Program-made: the position numbers and the translations under genes
NCBI GenBank assembly: GCA_021292165.1
Contig: JAHFWL010000039.1
Location: 620,001-684,000 of the forward strand
Direction of reading: 5' to 3'
DNA: 64,000 bases
DNA from: Shinisaurus crocodilurus
Lineage: Eukaryota; Chordata; Lepidosauria; Squamata; Shinisauridae
In this document: piece after piece, positions 33,056 to 44,835 of the stretch
How the letters are laid out: each line of letters starts with the position of its first letter
How positions within the stretch are numbered: position 1 is the first letter of the stretch
The notes under the pieces: model-generated
Told to the model about the DNA's origin: nothing
What the model saw: only the letters and a program-made list of their open reading frames with translations
The model's database searches: none

Positions 33056-34011
33056 ATGGGATCGAGGAATCAGAACAGCACAGAGCAGGTGACAGAGTTC
33101 ATCTTAATTGGCTTCCAACTACCTAGGCCCTTGGAATTCTTCCTTTTTGTGGTGTTCCTCTTTGTTTTTCTCTTGACACTAACTGGGAACATCAGCATCA
33201 TCGCATTGGTGTGCATTGACCAGCGCCTCCAAACCCCCATGTACTTCTTCCTCAGCAACTTCTCTCTCGTGGAGACCCTCTTTGTCTTGTCCATTACTCC
33301 CAAGATGCTGGTGAACCTGCTCTCTCTGAACAAAGCTATTTCCATCTTGGGCTGCATTGCCCAGTGCTATTTCTATTTCTCCCTTGGGGCTTGTGAGAGC
33401 AGTCTTATCGCTGTGATGGCGTTTGACCGCTACGTTGCCATCTGTTACCCCCTTCACTACACCATCATCATGAACAGAGGCCTCTGCACCATCTTGGTCC
33501 TGGGCTGCTGGATCAGTGGGTTCCTTGCTCTCTTTGGTCCCATGCCGTTCCTGTTCCATCTGCCCTTCTGTGGCTCAAATCTCATTGACCATTTCTTCTG
33601 TGACTATGCCCCAATAATCAAGCTTTCTTGCAGCAAGAATGTGCATTTCCTCTTGGCTTTTGAGACCATCCTCTCCTCGGTGGTGCTCCTCAGCTCCTTG
33701 TCTGTCAATGCTGTCTCTTACCTCTACATTATTGCCACCATCTTGCGTATGCACTCCACCAAAGGCCAGCAAAAGACTTTTTCAACCTGTGCTTCTCACA
33801 TCACAGTAGCCTCCATCTTCTTTGGCCTGGCAGTTCAATCTTCATGTATTCACTGCCCAGCAAGGGGCGCTCTCGAGATGTCCAGAAGGCAGTTGCAGTA
33901 CTTACATCAGTGGTTACTCCATTACTGAACCCTTTTATTTACACCCTGAGAAATGAAAAAGTCAAGGAGGTTTTAAAGGACTGTCTGAAGAGGCAGACAT
34001 TTTCACAGTGA
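33056..34011 (+). pseudogene. class II olfactory receptor pseudogene (frameshifted)
   Basis: Starting at ATG 33,056, the frame matches the OR at 38,576 closely: [46 protein letters not shown]. It breaks in TM6/ECL3: between about 33,827 and 33,837 there are five extra bases relative to the paralogue. The frame then runs on with unrelated residues to a stop at 33,928. The correct C-terminal segment (including [14 protein letters not shown] and a TGA at 34,009-34,011) is intact in the other frame. This single lesion makes it a recent pseudogene, or a segregating allele. An ATG is used; an upstream in-frame TTG at 33,050 is not a start. Confidence 0.92.
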
Positions 34012-34149
34012 GAAGTGTGGAGCCCAGCTGGATCTGCCTGCACTTTGCAAGTTGCATCTTTGTGGTTAGGATGACACAGGTTCATTGAGAGCAGGTCAAG
34101 GGCTGGTGGACTGATGGTTGTGCTGCTGTTTCTAGAGGGATGATGTTCT

Positions 34150-34275
34150 TGTGTTTATATGATTTCTTTAATTTTATCCCACCTTTCTTTCTATTGGCAT
34201 AGCAAGGCAGCTAACAACATCACCATTCAACAAAGCAATGGCAAACAAACAAACAAACAAACAAACAAACAGTAC
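34150..34275 (-). mobile_element. LINE 3' end fragment with (AAAC)n
   Basis: 'ttttatcccacctttctttc' with 'ggcagctaacaacatcacc' is the antisense of an L2/CR1-like 3' end. An AAAC run (34,237-34,272) ends it. Confidence 0.45.
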
Positions 34276-34300
34276 GGTAACATTAACAAATGTAACTGCA

Positions 34301-34470
34301 ACTTTATACCTGCTTACCTAAGAGTTAAGCCCCATTAGACTCAACTGGACTTATTTCCAATTCGACATGTATAGGATTCCACTGTAAGGCTGCAATTCTA
34401 TACATGCATAACTGGGAATAAGACTCATTGAAATTTGAAATTTGAGTAGACATGCAAAGGATTTTTCTGT
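34301..34470. mobile_element. TTA-type MITE remnants
   Basis: Two diverged neighbours of the short MITE family at 6,545 ('gttaagccccattagactca', 'ggctgcaattctatacatgc'). Confidence 0.45.
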
Positions 34471-36670
34471 TGATCAGTGTATGCAAAATGGTTCTACAAG
34501 GAAAATGAGAGTCCTAAATTTGGTTCCTCACTCTACTGCTGTCAGTTTCTCTTCTCTGGTAGGTATTGGAACACAGAAGACTCCAAAACTGGCCCTGATG
34601 ATGAGTGATGATCTCTTGGCTCCTTCCTACTGAGTGTCATGTTGTTGTTGTTTTCTAGCAGTCATCCCTTGCAATCTTAGATCAATGAGGGGGTCTTCTT
34701 TTTAGACACCAAGTATCTGTGTTAATATGTTTATAGTAACTTAAGACTTACATGCAAAAAGTGTGTGTGTGTGTGTGTGTTGTCATTAGGAGTATGCTAG
34801 GGGACACAGTGAACACAAATACTCAAAATGAACCCTCAACTCTGTAAATCGATGGATGCATGGCAATATTTTTTCACTCTCTCTCAATTTAAGGAGAAAT
34901 CATGATAAGGCAATGGCTGCAGTCAATCATACACTTCAAAAGCTGGCTAATACTACAGGGACATCTTCCATTATACAGGAAAGCAGATGCAGGAATCAGG
35001 CAAGAATCCCCTAATTTCTCTAATGGTATCCTTTTGGGAGGGAGGATCTTCAGGTGGAGCTTCAGGTGCACTCAGCCACAGCTGGGGCTCATGGTCTGGA
35101 AGTTTATTTTTGGGACTTCTGAGACACTGAATCATGGCTAGACAATTGGATTGAGTCAGGTTTTATTATAGACAACAAACTTCCTAGATTCCACACACAC
35201 ACACCGAGTTGTGGCACTCAGTCTTGGTATAGGACGGATGAGTTAGCCAATTCCTCCATACATTTTTGCTTTGTCATGTGATAAACCCACTCATAGCAAA
35301 ATCACCCAGGCAGAGTGCCAGTGTGGTTGTAGTGGTTAAAATTTTGGACTGGGACTTGGGAGACCTGGGTTCTGCTCCTCACTTTTAAATAATGTCTATA
35401 GCAGAAAAATCTGGGCCTTTAATATTCAATCCATGATTTACTATGTACCTGTCCTGCAAATTGGTTTGTTTTTGTTTTTTATGCTCTGTTGAAAGGGGAA
35501 CATTTTCTGCTGTTTTTTAATTGTCTATGTTATTGTATTTTAATACTGCATTTTGTATTCTAATATTGCATTCTATTATTTGCTTTTATAAGCCGGAGAA
35601 TGTATGATATTGAGTAACCTTTACAGATTCCATAACCAAGCAAGCAGATAAATAAATAAATTTATAAATGTGTTGTTTTTTTTACTGCCTAGTTTTATTG
35701 TGGTGTGTGTGTGTGTGTGTGTGTGTGTGTTCTTCCTATTACTTTCATGATTATATTAATGTTCTCATATTTATCCCATAAATTTTATTGTTGTAAGCTA
35801 GGACATTGATGATATAGTGAGATAATAATCTCATACATCACTGTACTTTCAGGCATTTGGGAGCATATGGTAAGATTTCTAATTCAGGTCCTGGATTTCT
35901 TATTGTTGATTGTTAAGATTGCTCTCTGCATGTGTGCTGCCTGTAATATGTTTGTATGCAAACTAGATATATATAGAGAGAGAGAGAGAGAGAGGTAGAA
36001 CAAAATCCCTGACAAAATGTCCTGATTTGGTAAAGAAAAGGCAATGATCCCATCTGAAGGCAACCAGTCCGGAGGCCACTGTCAAGTGGTATTGAGCCAA
36101 ACGCTCTCAGATAAGAACTTTCAGCCCAAATTTTGAGGTTTGGAGTTTTTGGGAGGTGAAATGAGTTGCTTTTGGGGGTAAAAGCAACACTCACCAGCAA
36201 TGCTCAGACCTCCATTATGCAAGCTGCCATTTTCCCTCCAGTACTCCTTGTAAGAATGACCGTTCTATCATACTGTCACTTCATGGGACTTTGGGGAAAG
36301 GAAAATGGAAGATACCCAAAATCGCTTGCCACAGATCCTTGGGGGGTGGGATGTTGTCTCACATCTTTAAATTGCCCTCACTTGCCTTCAGGCATATCTT
36401 CAAGCAAACAAATCCAATTTGTTGCTGTTTCAGGTGTTTTAGTTTACAGAGTTTGTTTTTAGCAAGTGCACAAAAAAATAGAAGGAGAGACGAGAGAGGG
36501 CTCACCGAGGTTCTTTGGATTACCAGAGTTGGGGCCAAGGATCCATAGCTGTGGGGAAGGGGTAAAAAGAACTTGTTGGATATTGGAATATACCAGCCAT
36601 GAAACTAGGAATTTCCACACAGCACATCGATAGCCCTGTTCCATTGCTCCTCCATATGTACACTACAAGG
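34470..36670. other. non-coding; tRNA-like SINE head and GT/GA repeats
   Basis: At 35,310-35,385 a tRNA-like stretch ('gtagtggttaaaattttgga', 'gagacctgggttctg') is a SINE head. (GT)n runs lie at 34,763-34,780 and 35,702-35,730; (GA)n at 35,974-35,993. No gene seen. Confidence 0.45.
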
Positions 36671-36671
36671 T

Positions 36672-36783
36672 ACATCTGAACAGCCCTGAACAGCCCGATC
36701 TTGTCTGATCTTGGAAGCTAAGCAGGATCAGGCCTGGTTAGTACTTGGATGGGTGACCTCCTTGGGATACCAGGTGCTGGTAG
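36672..36783 (+). mobile_element. 5S-rRNA-derived sequence
   Basis: Most of a 5S rRNA is recognisable in order: 'gccctgaacagcccgatctt', 'ggaagctaagcaggatcagg', 'gtacttggatgggtgacc', 'gataccaggtgctgg'. It abuts a tRNA-derived SINE without a gap. It is either a 5S pseudogene or the first half of a composite SINE. Confidence 0.75.
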
Positions 36784-36980
36784 GGAGGGACCATAGCTCA
36801 GTGTGAAAGAGCGCATGTTTGGCATGCAGAAGGTCCCAGGTTCGATCCCTGGTATCTCCAGGTAGGGCTTGGAAAAGAATCCAGCCTGGAGAGCCACTGC
36901 CAGTCAGTGTCAACAATACTGGGCTAGATGGACCAATGGTCTGACTCAGTATAAGGCAGCTTCCTCTGTTCCCATGTTCC
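36784..36980 (+). mobile_element. SINE2-type tRNA-derived SINE, full length
   Basis: Pol III A box 'tagctcagtgtg' (36,794-36,805) and B box GGTTCGATCCC (36,839-36,849). The body has 'gagagccactgccagtcagt' and 'gactcagtataaggcagctt', ending near 'cccatgttcctag'. The best-preserved copy in the window. Confidence 0.88.
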
Positions 36981-37126
36981 TAGAGGTAGGCGGGACCGTG
37001 CCTGACTGGCCTCCTCCACTTCCAATATCTTTGCCTTGATTGAACAGGATGTCTGAAAAATCAAAATGCTGAAAAAGCACAACCAAATAGATTTGGTCAC
37101 TTGAAGATGGCCCGAGGAGTAAACGA

Positions 37127-37160
37127 GCGCACTGCTGATCATGCGATCAGCAGTGTGCAT
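37127..37160. repeat. inverted repeat
   Basis: 'gcgcactgctgatca' and 'gatcagcagtgtgca' form a hairpin with almost no loop. Confidence 0.7.
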
Positions 37161-37375
37161 GTAGGTGCCACTTTTCATATATCCCACAGAACAAACCAGT
37201 GTGACTAGCAGGTCATAGTAGCATTGGGAACAAGGACATCACAGTGCCTCGCCAACCCGCCTCCCTTGTATTTTGTTGACATGTGGAGGAATGACTCTTA
37301 ATTAAGATAAGGCTCTTAATTAAACGTAATGTGAAAACTCTGTTGTGGAGAAGGCAAACCATGCTGTCTGAGCAG

Positions 37376-37840
37376 CCCGTTTACAATCCTATACACAATT
37401 CCTGGGAGTACGTCCCATTGAACTCAATGGGCATGCACAGGATTGCTCTGTAAAGAGGTAAATAGCACATAATTGCAGCACTGCTACATAAAACCCATCA
37501 TGAACTCTACCAAGGCACAATCTGCAGCGTCATTTGAAATGTAAGGGGACATAAATTCCTTTCTGGGAATATCTTTTGAAAGGGAAAAAAGGGTCTTCAT
37601 ATGACAATAGAGACGATACTGAGTGACCTTTTTCAAAAAGGGGTTTCAAGTGCAATCTTATACAAGTCTCCTCAGAATTATTCCCATTGGTTCCAATAAA
37701 ACTAACTTCAAGGGACATTTCCATAGGATTGTAGCATTAGGATGCAGACAGAAAAGAAGTCCTACCAGTCCCAGAATTCCCGGAATGGTGGGACTGGTAG
37801 GACTTTTTCCTGTCTAAACATGCATAGGACTGTGCCCTTC
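37376..37840. mobile_element. cluster of TTA-type MITE remnants
   Basis: 37,376-37,455 is a short-family copy ('tacaatcctatacacaattc'). 37,640-37,730 is a diverged one. 37,728-37,840 matches the larger family at 1,871, with foldback core 'gtcctaccagtccca' and right end 'gtctaaacatgcataggact'. Confidence 0.55.
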
Positions 37841-37941
37841 ATGGTGTATGAAAATGCTGGGTATTTTGTGTTGCTGCTATATCAGAAGCTTGAGGATGCA
37901 GTTGTTTTAAACTTTTGAATTAGAGATAAGCCTCCTGGTGA

Positions 37942-38140
<199 letters not shown>

Positions 38141-38575
38141 ATCTAAAGCAGTTTTCTTTCTTTATAAAGGTCCACTGAAGTTTCAATCGTCTTCAAGTGC
38201 TTCTTCTATGGAAAAAAAAATCAAGACAAAGTAAATCATGGTATGCTGTTCATTTTCCATAGCTGGAGTAGCAGTGGTCCAGCAAAATAGCCAGCCATTT
38301 ACAGAGACATATTCTGAAGGAAAACTGACTGACTTCAGACTTTTAGTTCTGAACTTCTATTTAATTCTTGGGAGAAGTGAACAAAATACTTTTTCTGCTA
38401 AAGCCAATTAAAAAGCCTGAAGAACTAGTTGGGTCTCAGGAGAGGAATCTTCTCCACGCTTGGGAGTGAGGGTATTCTTATCTCTCCTTTGAACAGCGGA
38501 AAAGAGGGAAGATGGCATTATTTGAATTGTGTGCGTATTTTGTCCACTTGATCATTCTGTGTCTGCAAATTGGCC

Positions 38576-39523
38576 ATGGAACTGAGGAATCAAAGTAGCA
38601 TGGAGCAGGTGACAGAATTCATCTTAACAGGCTTCCAGTTTCCTAAACCCTTGGAAACAGTCATTTTTGGGGTGCTCCTTGTTGTTTTTCTATTAACATT
38701 ATCTGGGAACATCACCATCATCATATTGGTATGCTTGGACCAACGCCTCCAAACCCCCATGTACTTCTTCCTCTGCAACCTCTCCTTCTTGGAGATCCTT
38801 TTTGTCTTGTCCATCACTCCCAAGATGCTGGTGAACCTGCTCTCTCTGAACAAAGCCATCTCATTCTTGGCCTGTGTCACTCAGTGTTATTTCTATTTCT
38901 TCCTTGGGACCTGCGAAATCATCCTGATTGCCATGATGGCATTTGACCGCTACGTTGCCATCTGCCACCCACTCCGCTACACCATCATAATGAATGGCCA
39001 TGCCTGCACTAATTTGATGCTGGGATGCTGGATTGGTGCATTCATTAATAACTTTGGCCCCTTGATTTTGATGACTCAACTGTCCTTCTGTGGCTCTAAT
39101 GTCATAGACCATTTCTTCTGTGACTATGCTCCACTTGTAAAGCTTTCTTGCAATGATGTGCATGTTCTCCTGGCTCTGGAGGCCATCCTGTCTGCACTGA
39201 TTCTCCTCAGCTCCTTGTCTGTCACTGGTGTCTCTTACCTCTACATTATTGCTACCATCTTACATATGCACTCCACCAAAGGTCGACAAAAGACCTTTTC
39301 CACCTGTGCTTCCCACATCACAGTTGCTTCCATCTTCTATGGTAGTGCAATCTTCATGTACTGTTTGCCCAGCCATGGACGTTCTCAAGATGTCCAGAAG
39401 GTTGCAGCGGTACTCACAGCAGTAGTTACCCCATTACTGAACCCTTTTATTTATACTCTGAGGAATGAAAAGGTCAAGGAAGTCTTAAAGGACTGTCTGA
39501 AGAGGCAAAAGTTTGTACTATGA
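38576..39523 (+). CDS. class II olfactory receptor, intact
   Basis: A 315-residue seven-transmembrane odorant receptor. Features: N5-Q-S glycosylation site, GN (44-45), TPMYFFL (60-66), C100, [10 protein letters not shown] (121-130), the ECL2 [27 protein letters not shown], and TM7 [19 protein letters not shown]. All diagnostic residues are present. The start is the ATG at 38,576 in 'ggccATGg'; an in-frame TTG two codons upstream is not used. It is the tandem paralogue of the pseudogene at 33,056, 5.5 kb away in the same orientation. Similarity extends upstream of the ATG. A likely poly(A) signal AATAAA lies at 39,666-39,671. Motifs fit OR family 6 and its relatives, but I do not assign a symbol. 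Confidence 0.95.
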   Translation: MELRNQSSMEQVTEFILTGFQFPKPLETVIFGVLLVVFLLTLSGNITIIILVCLDQRLQTPMYFFLCNLSFLEILFVLSITPKMLVNLLSLNKAISFLACVTQCYFYFFLGTCEIILIAMMAFDRYVAICHPLRYTIIMNGHACTNLMLGCWIGAFINNFGPLILMTQLSFCGSNVIDHFFCDYAPLVKLSCNDVHVLLALEAILSALILLSSLSVTGVSYLYIIATILHMHSTKGRQKTFSTCASHITVASIFYGSAIFMYCLPSHGRSQDVQKVAAVLTAVVTPLLNPFIYTLRNEKVKEVLKDCLKRQKFVL

Positions 39524-39665
39524 GAATGACGGAGCATTTTGGAGCAACCCACTCTTCGTTTGTTGGATCTTCATGGATCTGTTCATACAGGTTGACTGGG
39601 ATGTGAAGATGGATATAGGATGGTGGTTGTGTTGTTTCTGCTGAGACAATAGACCTGACTTTAGG

Positions 39666-39671
39666 AATAAA
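39666..39671 (+). terminator. candidate polyadenylation signal
   Basis: AATAAA 143 bases past the OR stop codon. Confidence 0.4.
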
Positions 39672-39834
39672 GATACTTAAACTATCAACTGACAACCTCG
39701 AGGCAGGTAATAAAATCACCATAGCACAAATCAGTTGCCACTATCAGTTGATATTCTCTGGCAGCCAGCAGGGTTCAAAAGTGAAAAGGTGGATTGGGTG
39801 TTCTATGGATCATTTCATACTCTTGTTAGGGGTC

Positions 39835-39985
39835 ATAGAATAATAGAATAGTAGAGTTGGAAGGGGCCTATAAAGCCATCAAGTCCAACCCCCTGCTTAA
39901 TGCAGGGGAACAGATGTGGGCAGCCCAGGCAGTCACCCATCCAAGCACTGACCTGGCTCATACCTGCTTAGCTTCAGCATGTGGA
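39835..39985 (-). mobile_element. 5S-headed SINE with CR1-like tail, diverged copy
   Basis: The tail 'gtagagttggaaggggccta' with 'gtccaaccccctgcttaatg' is clear. The 5S part ('cacccatccaagcactgacc', 'tgcttagcttcagcatg') is degraded. Confidence 0.6.
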
Positions 39986-40437
39986 CCTGCATTATGTGCT
40001 ATTGATGCCACCTGTGGGGTGTGTGGTATAGGGTTCATGTCCCCCCACTCACTAGTATAGGAGGTACTCCAGGGAAGGGATTTATAGGCTGCTTGTGACC
40101 TTTTGACTTCTTTCATGGTTTCACATCTATACAAACTGAGATCCTCCCTTTGTTTGTGTATGTAGCTTTGAGGATGAAGTGTGTTTGATCTGCGGCAATT
40201 AAAAAAAAACATGTTTCAGCCTATTTCTCATCTTCTGTGCCACACAACGGTTCTGCTGAAGGGACTGAGCATTTGGGAGAAAAGCTCAATGTGTAAGTCA
40301 GCTAATACAGATGTTGTGTTCATATATATATGAATGGGGGTTGCGAATGTGAACATAACGACCCAAGATTAAGTATAGACTTAGCAAATTGATTAAATCT
40401 TCCTTGTCATATGCATGCTAGGGTAGACAGAATGTAT

Positions 40438-40583
40438 TGGGTTGAATCCAGGCTGAGTGATACATACTTAGGGTTGACCTGATGAAATCAATGGGGAGCA
40501 AATTGACCTTCTCTAACTTTAGTCCCATTAATTTCAATGGGTCTACTTACCATTGAAGTATGTCTATATCTGGGTCCGAACCC
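40438..40583. mobile_element. palindromic MITE of the 'GGTTGGATCCAG' family
   Basis: Left arm 'gggttgaatccaggctgag' and right arm 'tctatatctgggtccgaaccc' are inverted. The inner 'gaaatcaatgggg' and 'ccattaatttcaatgggtct' pair as well. Confidence 0.6.
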
Positions 40584-40589
40584 ACTGAC

Positions 40590-41740
40590 TTAAATATTTG
40601 AGAAAAAATACTATTATGTATGTGTCATTGAACCCCAAAACAGAAGATACATCAAATGCCATGTGATGATAATGATAATTGTAAATTAATTGTATTTATT
40701 CATTTTGTATGTACTAGAGCTCCTGAAGCAAAAATGACATCCCATGGTCACATTTTGAAATATATTCTGTTTAAGCAGGGGAGCAAGGTAGTGGTGTCCT
40801 CTGTCTGTTAATGAATTTGTTATCTGTATAGAATATATGTTTATTCTCACGCACAATGACAGCTACTGATGTGAGGAGAAGCAGAAGCTATTCACAGGAC
40901 AAAAATGTAAATTTAGGAAATGCTATCACTTTTAACAGACAGTGACCCAATAAAGTCTCTTAGGGAATGATCCTATGGCTCCTAGGCCTTGTCTGAGGGG
41001 CCTGAGGGATAGTTCAGATTCCCAGCTCTGAGGCTGGTGGAGACAGTGCTTCAACCTCGGAGATGGGGATCGGAGCTCCAATCCCGCTCCCCCCTCCCCT
41101 TGCGCTTGGCACGGAAAAAACCTGTGCTGGCTCTGCTCTCCGAGCTTGGGAAAGTGACCTCGGAGGGGGATGAAAGGGGGGATTTTGGGGGAGGGAAGGA
41201 GACTGGAGCAGCCAGGATACAAGGTATCTTGAAGCCACTCCAGCCTCCTTTCCCCCCCCCAAAGACACCCAGCTAGATGGGCAAAAAAGCCAGTCTAGCT
41301 AAAATGCAGGGTTGGGAGGACAAGGAGGCAAAGATCGCCCCTGCCGCTCCTCCCGCTCTGCATTGGATGCTCGTAAGCCTCCGAGTTCAGGGACTTACGG
41401 GCACCCTGATAGGATTCCACTCCAAAAGGATTGGAGAAGATACGTTGGGAATATCAGTGTCTTGCTGGTCTTAAAATAAATCAACTATGTATTTAATTCA
41501 TTATAAACGATCGCTGGTTATATTCAATAATTTACTATTTCCTATATTTGTGTTTGGCTATATATATATACAATACATCAGTTCCAGTGTAATTTATGAA
41601 GTAAATATTACATATTGCTGGGATTTTTTCTTTGTTGTGTGTACCATTTTTTGTCGAGCTCCTGTGCCTTGATCATTTCTGCTGCCTAGTGCCTATATGA
41701 AATGATAAGACCATTATTTTTGTACCACATTTGTATAGTA
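40590..41740. other. non-coding; GC-richer block at 40,965-41,415
   Basis: The block begins near 'gatcctatggctcctaggc' and ends near 'caccctgataggattcc'. These are loosely inverted, so it may be another non-autonomous DNA element. No gene seen. Confidence 0.35.
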
Positions 41741-41844
41741 ATAAAAAGTGCTCTATCTTTTTAAGCTGGGGAGTGTGTCATTTCAGTTCATCTTGCGGGA
41801 AGCAGCCTTTAATTTTGTCAGGCTGGCTGTTGGTCTTTCTAGCC

Positions 41845-41979
41845 CAGTGTTCTCCAACCTTGGGTCCCCAGATGTTTTTGGCCTACAACTCCCAGCATGC
41901 CCCAGCCAGCTATGCTGGCTGGGGCATGCTGGGAGTTGTAGGCCAAAAACATCTGGGGACCCAAGGTTGGAGAACACTG
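41845..41979. mobile_element. palindromic hAT MITE, copy 3
   Basis: Foldback of the same family as 8,404 and 19,119, with perfect 8-bp TSD TTCTAGCC (41,837-41,844; 41,980-41,987). Confidence 0.93.
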
Positions 41980-41989
41980 TTCTAGCCCA

Positions 41990-42344
41990 GTATTGAAGCC
42001 CACCAGCACCTCTGCAGAGGCACCTCCAGAAGACATGGGACTTGACTCTGACTCAGATGAGGAGAGGGAGGAGATGGCTGAAGTGGCTGAGGCTTCATGG
42101 CCGCAGCAGCTTCAGTTAGGTGGGGATTGCCCTGAAACCTCTTCTGAAATTGTGGGAATGCAGTTACAAAAGGAAGAGGAGAGGGAGGAGGGGTTAGTGA
42201 TTATTAAGGACCCCCAGGTTTAGGCATCAAATGAAGAAGGAGGAGCAGTGTAAGCTAGCACACCGGTCAAAGAGATTCACTGCCCAAGAAACTTCCCCAG
42301 TAAAGGATCTACCTTTACTGATAGCACGTCATGGTTAGCATCAG
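41990..42344 (+). mobile_element. LTR-like sequence, left part (tentative)
   Basis: A GA-rich open stretch like those in Ty3/gypsy LTRs of reptiles. It may continue at 43,436-43,706 on the far side of the LINE insertion. No TG...CA ends or tRNA primer site were secured. Confidence 0.25.
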
Positions 42345-43435
42345 CATCAGCATCAGGCGATCACTTGTGACCGAGTAAGATTGTCTTCCAGGATAAAAGG
42401 AGGAAATTCTAAAGAAGATTGTGTAGACTCTAGCGATGGGTCCGTAAGTGACTGTGGAGGCCAATTCTAGATCCACACAGCTTCCCACAGTGAGGACACA
42501 GGTTACCAGATAGAAGATGGTCCTGTAAAGGATTCATTTGACGTGCTTTTCGCTTAGCACGTTTCTCCCTTTCACCTTGCACTCGGGCTTCTTCAAAGTC
42601 CATGGAACCTTTGTGAAAGGCCAACCTCCATTTAGATCGTTCATGGGCCAGAGCTTCCCAGTTTTCGATGTTTATATTGCATTTTTTTAGATTAGCCTTA
42701 AGAACATCTTTAAACCTCTTCTATTGACCACCGATATTCCGCTTTCCATCCTTGAGTTGGGAGTAAAGTAACTGTTTTGGGAGACGGCAGTCAGGCATTC
42801 GAACAACATGACCGGTCCACTGAAGTTGGCGTTGAAGGATCATTTTTTCAATGCTAGTAGTCTTTGCTTCTTCCAGTACACTGACATTTGTTCGCCTATC
42901 TTCCCAAGTAATTTGCAGGATTTTCCGGAGGCAACGTTGATGAAACCTTTCAAGGAGGTGGAAGTGACGTTTATAGAAAGTCCATGTTTCGCAGGCATAC
43001 AATAAAGTTGGTAATACAATGGCTTCATAAACCAGTGTTTTGGTCTTCTTACAAATATCCCGATCCTCGAACACTCTATGTTTCATTCGAGAAAATGTGG
43101 CACTTGCGGAGCTCAGACGATGCTGGATTTCACTGTCGATGTTAGCTGTAACAGAAAGATAGCTGCCAAGATAGAGAAAATGATCGACATTTTCCAGTAT
43201 TGTCCCGCCAAGCTGGATAGATGGCATCACCAAAGGATTGGCTTGCACTTGCTGATGAAGCACTTTGGTTTTTTTTATGTTGAGTGAGAGACCAAGTTTT
43301 TTGTATGCTTCTGCAAAAGCATTTAGGATAGTTTGGAGATCATCCTCTGAATGTGCGGAGACCACATTATCATCAGCATACTGAAGTTCCACAACGGAGG
43401 TTGTAATTACCTTACTTTTTGCTTTCAGCCTGCTG
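42345..43435 (-). mobile_element. non-LTR retrotransposon ORF2 3' half (YADD RT, C2H2 tail), copy 1
   Basis: The minus frame from 43,392 begins just before the reverse-transcriptase catalytic motif QYADD. It continues through RT/thumb motifs (LLYACETWT, RQLQWTGHVVRMPD) to a stop at 42,721-42,723, where copy 2 has a tyrosine codon. Beyond it the frame (42,624-42,430) ends in a C2H2 finger CPHCGKLCG...HSHLRTH. A GATGCT-type repeat marks the 3' end. It is a 5'-truncated, once-interrupted copy. Similar RTs are often mislabelled as host craniofacial-type proteins; clade not assigned. Confidence 0.85.
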
Positions 43436-43706
43436 AGATTAAAAAGCTAGGCTGAATGGGAGGACTGTAACAATTTTCCTTTAGTTTAGTATCAACTTCT
43501 TTTCCATAGACTGTTTTAGTTACAGAATCTAGCTACTGCACTCCCATTGCGATCATAACTTGACTCTTTCATAGCCACTGTTTGTAACCTGACCTACTGC
43601 ATATCCTGAAGCAGGACAGGGCAGGCTTGCTTGTATCTTTTTTGCCTAATAGAAGTTAGTTACTTTGAATCATGACTCGGGGACTTGTCTTCAGTGAGAA
43701 ACAAAG
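43436..43706 (+). mobile_element. LTR-like sequence, right part (tentative)
   Basis: Sequence such as 'tgcctaatagaagttagtta' and 'catgactcggggacttgtct' resembles the 3' half of an LTR. Paired only by position with 41,990-42,344. Confidence 0.25.
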
Positions 43707-44010
43707 CAGTGACCTCTGACAGAAGCTGCCCAGGGCTGAGAGGTGTTTCCCCTGTTGTAATACAGGATATGTTCATGTTCTATTGGAGGTGCCCATGGGA
43801 CTGGACCTGGTTATTTTACATGCGAACTACGTGCTCTCCAAGGTTTTGATGCATTTCCTCTTTTTAGGTGATGGTGCATAAGTGGACACCTTATGAGGTT
43901 GTAGGGAGTCTTCTTTGCTTACTCTGTACTGACTATGAATTTGGCTGATTGTGTCACCTTCCCCACCCCACTTCAATAAGTCACACTGGCAGGGAAAAAT
44001 GTAGGTTAGA

Positions 44011-44200
44011 GGAGGAACATAGGAAGCTGACTTATGCCAAGTCAGACCATTGGTCCATCTAGCTCTGTCTTGTCTTCACCCGCTAAGAGTGGCTTTCCAG
44101 GGTTTCAGGCAGAAGTCTTTCTCGGCCTTTCTACCTGGGGATGCTGAAGATTGAACCTGGGACCTTGTGCATGCAAAGCATGGGCTCTAGCACTGCAGTA
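44011..44200 (-). mobile_element. SINE2-type tRNA-derived SINE
   Basis: Antisense copy: tail 'gaacataggaagctgactta', body, inverted B box 'agattgaacctgggacc'. Confidence 0.8.
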
Positions 44201-44609
44201 GGTGCACTGGTGGGGGAATCCAAGTCACCCAGACTGTGAAGACAGGTTACTTTAACCATCCACTCAAGGGTTACTGGCTGGAAGAGGATCGGGCAGGGAA
44301 TAAGAGAGCGTTGGCTCCCTAGAGGGACCATTCATCCCAAGGTTCAACAGCTTGGGGAATGTGGATGCTGACAGGGCCTTTATGGTGCGTTGGGCAGTGA
44401 AGAGCAAGGAGCAGTCAGGATTACTGGTACAATGCTCTGAGCCCATTGTGGTGCAACTTAACCAGGGAAAGAAGCAGAAGATGCTATTTTAGCTTCTCCC
44501 CCGAGTAGTAGGAAACAATACTGATTGAGAAGCTAATCTGCATTTAAATATGTAACATCTTGCAGATAGGCTTATGTATTTGATAAAGTTGTGGCTCTTA
44601 GCTCAATCC

Positions 44610-44835
44610 AGCCAATGTGTTGGATCCAGACTTAGGCTGCTTACCTGGGATGGGAGTAAGTCCCATTGAACTCAGTGAGGCTTCTTTCTGAGTAGACATA
44701 TAAGGGATTTGTGTTGGCTGCTAGTTGAACTTAGTTCCCAGTCAGATCAATGGGATGGTTAGGTCATGGCTAACTTGTCTCATTGATTTCAATGGGAATT
44801 AAGTTCAACTAACTTAGTCTGATTCCAGCGTTATG
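44610..44835. mobile_element. nested MITE remnants
   Basis: Outer arms 'ttggatccagactta' and 'acttagtctgattccagc' enclose a short-family MITE ('gggagtaagtcccattgaac') and a palindromic 'taggtcatggctaac' centre. Confidence 0.5.

Noticed and set aside
36672..36783. functional 5S rRNA gene
   Set aside because: Several substitutions in conserved stems and no T-run terminator; it abuts a SINE.
42721..43392. reverse-transcriptase-like frame as a host craniofacial-type gene
   Set aside because: YADD motif, 5' truncation, nonsense codon and a second inverted copy show a LINE.
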